From Candidatus Desantisbacteria bacterium CG2_30_40_21 (GTDB lineage Bacteria > UBA9089 > CG2-30-40-21), in assembly GCA_001873945.1 (NCBI GenBank), contig MNYI01000176.1, positions 1 to 16,351 of the forward strand: a DNA stretch of 16,351 bases, in the 5' to 3' direction. The notes under the pieces are model-generated. The model worked only from the letters and a program-made list of their open reading frames with translations. It did not search any database and was not told the origin of the DNA. Below are positions 13,308-16,351 of the stretch, one piece after another (positions within the stretch are counted from its first letter, which is position 1; every line of letters begins with the position of its first letter). A program made the position numbers and the translations under genes.

Positions 13308-13350
13308 AAAAACAATAAGGGCAGGTATTGTACCTGCCCTTATTGTTTTT
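13308..13350 (-). terminator. Strong intrinsic terminator after the thiC-type gene
   Basis: A perfect 20-bp stem (13308-13327 with 13331-13350) with a 3-base loop. On the minus strand the stem runs straight into a U-tract (TTTTTTG). Its GGGCAGGTA / TACCTGCCC core matches the hairpin at the ispF stop. It ends the cbiA-thiC transcript. Confidence 0.9.
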
Positions 13351-13358
13351 GGGCAACC

Positions 13359-13394
13359 AGTCTGACTGGTCTGACATGTCAGACTGGTCAGACT
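13359..13394. repeat. 36-bp palindrome of CAGACTGG words overlapping the thiC stop codon
   Basis: The sequence is symmetrical about 13376/13377 over 36 bases, with 16 Watson-Crick pairs and two T-G pairs in the plus-strand reading. It is built from CAGACTGGT / ACCAGTCTG words. The TGA stop of the thiC-type gene (13388-13390) lies inside it. It sits directly before the terminator in the direction of transcription. Confidence 0.85.
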
Positions 13395-14677
13395 AATGAG
13401 CATTCTGTAAACAGATTATTTACTATCTTAATGGCACAATACTCGCCACACATAGTACAAGTGCCGGGGTCAGCTGGTTTTCTCTTATTGTAGATTTCCT
13501 GTGCCTTCTCTGTCGTAATTGCCAATTCAAACTGTTTTCCCCAATCCAATTGTTTCCGGGCATGAGCCATAGCAAGATCCTTATCTCTATGTTTATATTT
13601 AACCATATCACCGATATGGGCAGCGATCCTTGCTGCAATTATTCCCTCTTTTACATCCTCTGGATAGGGAAGGGCAAGATGCTCCGGTGGGGTTACATAA
13701 CAGATAAAATCTGCCCCATAGGATGAAGAAAGGGCTGCACCTATAGCCGCAGTAATATGATCATATCCAGGGGCAACATCTGTGGTAATGGGACCCAGCA
13801 TATAAAATGGGGCTTCATTTGAAAGCCGTTTCTGCAAGATAACATTTGCTTCGATTTCATCAATAGGAATATGCCCCGGCCCCTCTACAATTACCTGAAC
13901 ACCTGCATCCTGTGCTTGTCTTGCCAATTCACAATTAATAATCAATTCCTGAATCTGAGCCCTGTCTGTGGAGTCGTGAATGGCACCGGCACGCATCCCA
14001 TTGCCAAGGCTTAAGACTGCATCATATTTTTTGAATAGCTCTACTACGCGGTCAAACTGACTGTAGAGGGGATTTTCTTTTTCATTATGCATCATCCATG
14101 CGGTCATAAATGCACCGCCACGACTAACAAGCCCCCCATGCCGATACCCTTGTTTTCTTAATCTTTCGAGGGTAATGGTGTTAATCCCACAATGAACAGC
14201 CATAAAGCTGATACCATCTTGCAATTGTTTCTCCATGACCTCAAAGATGAAATCCTCCTTCATCTTAACCACTGTCCCATATTCACGGATAGAATAGATG
14301 GCTGCCTGATATAATGGAACACTACCAACCGGTAGATTTATCTCCTTCAAGACGCGTTGCCTGATCATATCAAGATCCCCGCCAGTAGATAATTCCATCA
14401 ATGTATTGGCGCCATATTGTTGAGCAACCCTTGCCTTTTCCAGCTCCATCTCTAAGTCGACAATATCTGATGATGTGCCAATAGAGGCATTTACCTTGGT
14501 ACAAAGCCCCTTACCAATACCTACTGCCTTTGCTTGTCGATTAATATTGTTTGGGATAACTATTTTGCCGGCAGCAATACCCTCCATAACAAACTCAAGG
14601 GGAACCCTTTCATCCTGTGCAACCTCTCGCATAAGTGGGGTAATATCACCCTTGCGTGCTAATTCTAATTGTGTCAA
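13388..14677 (-). CDS. thiC: Short ThiC-family radical SAM enzyme (phosphomethylpyrimidine synthase, or possibly BzaF)
   Basis: A 429-residue protein with ThiC family blocks: AKARVAQQYGANTLMELSTG-like lead-in (EKARVAQQYGANTLMELS), LSLGNGMRAGAIHDSTDR, VQVIVEGPGHIPIDEIEANV, LGPITTDVAPGYDHITAAIG and CYVTPPEHLALP. The C-terminal cluster motif is CTMCGEYC (Cys407, Cys410, Cys414), C-x2-C-x3-C, against C-x2-C-x4-C in long ThiC. ThiC converts aminoimidazole ribotide to HMP phosphate; the paralogue BzaF makes 5-hydroxybenzimidazole for cobamides from the same substrate. Position 36 bases after cbiA, with no TPP riboswitch, leaves BzaF open. It starts at TTG (14677) with AAGGAG seven bases upstream. 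Its stop lies in a palindromic repeat. Confidence 0.9.
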   Translation of the reverse strand: MTQLELARKGDITPLMREVAQDERVPLEFVMEGIAAGKIVIPNNINRQAKAVGIGKGLCTKVNASIGTSSDIVDLEMELEKARVAQQYGANTLMELSTGGDLDMIRQRVLKEINLPVGSVPLYQAAIYSIREYGTVVKMKEDFIFEVMEKQLQDGISFMAVHCGINTITLERLRKQGYRHGGLVSRGGAFMTAWMMHNEKENPLYSQFDRVVELFKKYDAVLSLGNGMRAGAIHDSTDRAQIQELIINCELARQAQDAGVQVIVEGPGHIPIDEIEANVILQKRLSNEAPFYMLGPITTDVAPGYDHITAAIGAALSSSYGADFICYVTPPEHLALPYPEDVKEGIIAARIAAHIGDMVKYKHRDKDLAMAHARKQLDWGKQFELAITTEKAQEIYNKRKPADPGTCTMCGEYCAIKIVNNLFTECSLV

Positions 14678-14713
14678 TGTATTTCTCCTTTTTATTCAGC
14701 CTTCAGCCTTTCT

Positions 14714-16108
14714 TCACCATCTCTGTTTCCTTCTCTCCATCCGTACCTCTTTATATTGGCAGCAGCTTTTAACAAAGCCTTGTGCCAGAGATATTTGCGA
14801 TCCAAAATGGAAGTGGATGTATGAGGCTAACAGGTTTGGCTGGATAAATCCAACTTTTTCGTTGTCATTCAGCTGATAAGCATTTGGCTCAGGGGCATTC
14901 TCAAGGTTTGACCAATGAAACCTGTGACCACGGATACTTGTTCCCTTTTGCCCTAAGATATTATCTTCAAGCATGGTAGCTGTGCAATATCCCAATCTGT
15001 TTAATCTTGGTTGCAGCCTTGCCTCTCCATGAATAAGCCCAACCATATGAGAGGTTTTCTCTTCAGGGGTAATTATTGCATCCATAAGGTATAACATCCC
15101 TCCACACTCAGCATAAATGGGCATACCAAGGTTTGAGGCATGGGTTACCCATGTTCTCATGCTGATATTTGATTCAATGTTACTACCAAATAATTCTGGA
15201 AAACCACCACCAAAATAAAGACCATCAACCACAGGGAGTTGAATATCGTTTAGCGGACTAAAGGACACCAACTCTGCCCCAAGTGACCTGAGAATATCAA
15301 GATTATCCTCATAATAAAAGCAAAAGGCATCATCCTTAGCCACACCAATACTTACTTTCCCTGATTGAATGCTCGTTGGAAATATATTCCGAGTATAGGC
15401 AGGAAGAGGAGATATATCTTTAGCTATCTTTACTAATAACTCAAGGTCAATATGCTCAATTATCTCTTCCGTAAGGGCTGGGACAATAGATTCCACTATC
15501 TTTCGTTTGTTTAACATGGTAAGCCCAAGATGTCTTTCAGGGATGGTTATATCCTTATTTTTTGGCAGATAACCTAATACCTTGATATTGCAACATTTAT
15601 CTTCAACTGCCTGCTTAAGGCATTGAAAATGCCGCTGACTGCCAACCCTGTTAAAGATAACACCAACAATATTTAATTCTGGATCAAATTCATTGAATCC
15701 CCTGATGATAGCCGCAGCACTTGCTGCCATACCTTGAGCATCAACAATCAGGATAATTGGGGCATTAAGAAGTTTAGCCAAGTGAGCCGTGCTTCCTTCC
15801 CCAGCCTCACCATTAAAACCATCATACAATCCCATTACCCCTTCAATAACAGAAATCTTAACCTTTTGGGTTGCATGTTCAAATAATTCAAGGACAACAT
15901 CTTTATCCAGCAGCCATGTGTCTAAGTTGCGGGATTTTAAGCCTGTTATTTCCGAATGATAACTGGTATCAATATAATCTGAACCTGTTTTGAATGGTTG
16001 AATATGGTAGCCCTTTTTTGTTAATGCTGCCATTATTCCCATGGCAATAGTTGTTTTTCCACACCCACTATGTGTTCCAGCAATAATTATTCGCGGATGA
16101 TTATTCAT
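14714..16108 (-). CDS. cbiA/cobB: Cobyrinate a,c-diamide synthase
   Basis: A 464-residue ATP- and glutamine-dependent enzyme that amidates carboxylates a and c of the corrin ring. The N-terminal half is a P-loop synthetase: GTHSGCGKTT (11-20), FKTGSDYIDT (39-48), VIEGVMGLYDG (87-97). The C-terminal half is a triad glutaminase-like domain: GLYFGGGFPELF (296-307), nucleophile Cys335 in IYAECGGMLYLM, and the closing SYIHFHFGS with His432. Whether it acts on cobyrinic acid (CbiA) or hydrogenobyrinic acid (CobB) cannot be told from sequence alone. ATG16108 was chosen for GGGAGGGG seven bases upstream. It is the first gene of the unit with the thiC-type gene and has a consensus promoter 56 bases upstream. 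Confidence 0.95.
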   Translation of the reverse strand: MNNHPRIIIAGTHSGCGKTTIAMGIMAALTKKGYHIQPFKTGSDYIDTSYHSEITGLKSRNLDTWLLDKDVVLELFEHATQKVKISVIEGVMGLYDGFNGEAGEGSTAHLAKLLNAPIILIVDAQGMAASAAAIIRGFNEFDPELNIVGVIFNRVGSQRHFQCLKQAVEDKCCNIKVLGYLPKNKDITIPERHLGLTMLNKRKIVESIVPALTEEIIEHIDLELLVKIAKDISPLPAYTRNIFPTSIQSGKVSIGVAKDDAFCFYYEDNLDILRSLGAELVSFSPLNDIQLPVVDGLYFGGGFPELFGSNIESNISMRTWVTHASNLGMPIYAECGGMLYLMDAIITPEEKTSHMVGLIHGEARLQPRLNRLGYCTATMLEDNILGQKGTSIRGHRFHWSNLENAPEPNAYQLNDNEKVGFIQPNLLASYIHFHFGSQISLAQGFVKSCCQYKEVRMERRKQRW

Positions 16109-16163
16109 TTGATATCCCCTCCCGATTAGGCACAAAGAATATGTACGAGACAATCAGCATAAA

Positions 16164-16192
16164 AGTATATAAGATATTGGTGGAAATGTCAA
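16164..16192 (-). promoter_or_regulatory. Consensus sigma-70-type promoter for cbiA-thiC
   Basis: On the minus strand, a perfect TTGACA (16192-16187) and TATACT (16169-16164) are separated by 17 bases. Transcription would start near 16157, about 49 bases before the cbiA start, too short for a cobalamin riboswitch. Confidence 0.8.
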
Positions 16193-16266
16193 GAGAAAAA
16201 TCAGTAACAATCAGCACTTTTCATTTTGGATAACCGAACATAAAGAGATAACTACGAATCGACAGG

Positions 16267-16351
16267 ATCCTTCTTCTCCTTGTCATTCTGGCTTGTCCAG
16301 AATCCTTCTTCTTATCCGATCACATCTGATGTACTCAACAAAGAAGGATTC
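16267..16351. repeat. Repeat cluster at the window edge (ATCCTTCTTCT direct copies, ATTCTGG hairpin)
   Basis: ATCCTTCTTCT occurs at 16267-16277 and 16302-16312. Between them is the hairpin ATTCTGG-CTTGT-CCAGAAT (16285-16303). GAATCCTTCTT (16300-16310) is inverted as AAGAAGGATTC at 16341-16351, where the window ends, so a larger inverted element probably continues outside. No open frame. Confidence 0.6.

Noticed and set aside
14678..14713. TPP riboswitch upstream of the thiC-type gene
   Set aside because: Only 36 bases separate it from cbiA and no THI-box motif is present.
16109..16163. Cobalamin riboswitch ahead of cbiA
   Set aside because: The predicted leader is about 49 bases and lacks the B12-box; a riboswitch of this class needs about 200.

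Overview
The window looks like chromosome from an uncultured, diderm (Gram-negative type) bacterium with AT-leaning DNA. The diderm reading rests on a PorV/PorQ-type outer-membrane barrel, YajC, the lipoprotein enzymes Lgt and LspA, and the MEP isoprenoid enzymes IspD and IspF. Intergenic DNA is crowded with short palindromes and degenerate tandem repeats. That style fits candidate-phylum genomes assembled from metagenomes, but I cannot name a phylum from the sequence.

Layout. Positions 1-35 are the 3' end of a tRNA (probably tRNA-Glu). An RNA-like leader with mutually exclusive hairpins (about 59-249) precedes the only plus-strand protein gene, a PorV-like protein (284-1210). A bidirectional terminator (1369-1422) separates it from a long run of minus-strand genes. 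Read in the direction of transcription (right to left), these are cbiA/cobB and a short thiC-type gene under one strong promoter and ended by a 20-bp-stem terminator. Next come carD (own consensus promoter), a YacL-like PIN/TRAM gene, ispD, ispF, a DksA/TraR zinc-finger gene, lspA and lgt. Then follow a DUF4160/DUF2442 pair, a LysM coiled-coil envelope protein, yajC, a second small gene pair (nuclease-like protein plus DUF2283), a GlmU-like left-handed beta-helix acyltransferase, pheT and a TPR protein.

How the genes fit together. lgt and lspA are consecutive steps of lipoprotein maturation; yajC assists the Sec translocon; LysM, PorV-like and TPR proteins are envelope or scaffold proteins. 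ispD and ispF are two steps of the MEP pathway and sit behind carD and yacL, an arrangement reminiscent of the Firmicutes yacL-ispD-ispF cluster. cbiA next to a short ThiC-family gene raises the possibility that the ThiC homologue makes the cobamide lower ligand (a BzaF role) and not the thiamine pyrimidine.

Most unusual content. A small palindromic repeat family enters protein-coding genes: it is in frame inside pheT and forms the C-terminus of the TPR protein. The two copies are read in different frames and show compensatory stem changes. Several other genes have stop codons inside repeats. A 215-bp element (6532-6746) with 14-bp terminal inverted repeats and a perfect 9-bp target duplication looks like a MITE at the end of the LysM gene. 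PheT lacks the usual N-terminal tRNA-binding (EMAP-like) domain, and IspF carries several active-site substitutions including E135K by E. coli numbering. There is no CRISPR array, rRNA gene or transposase gene.
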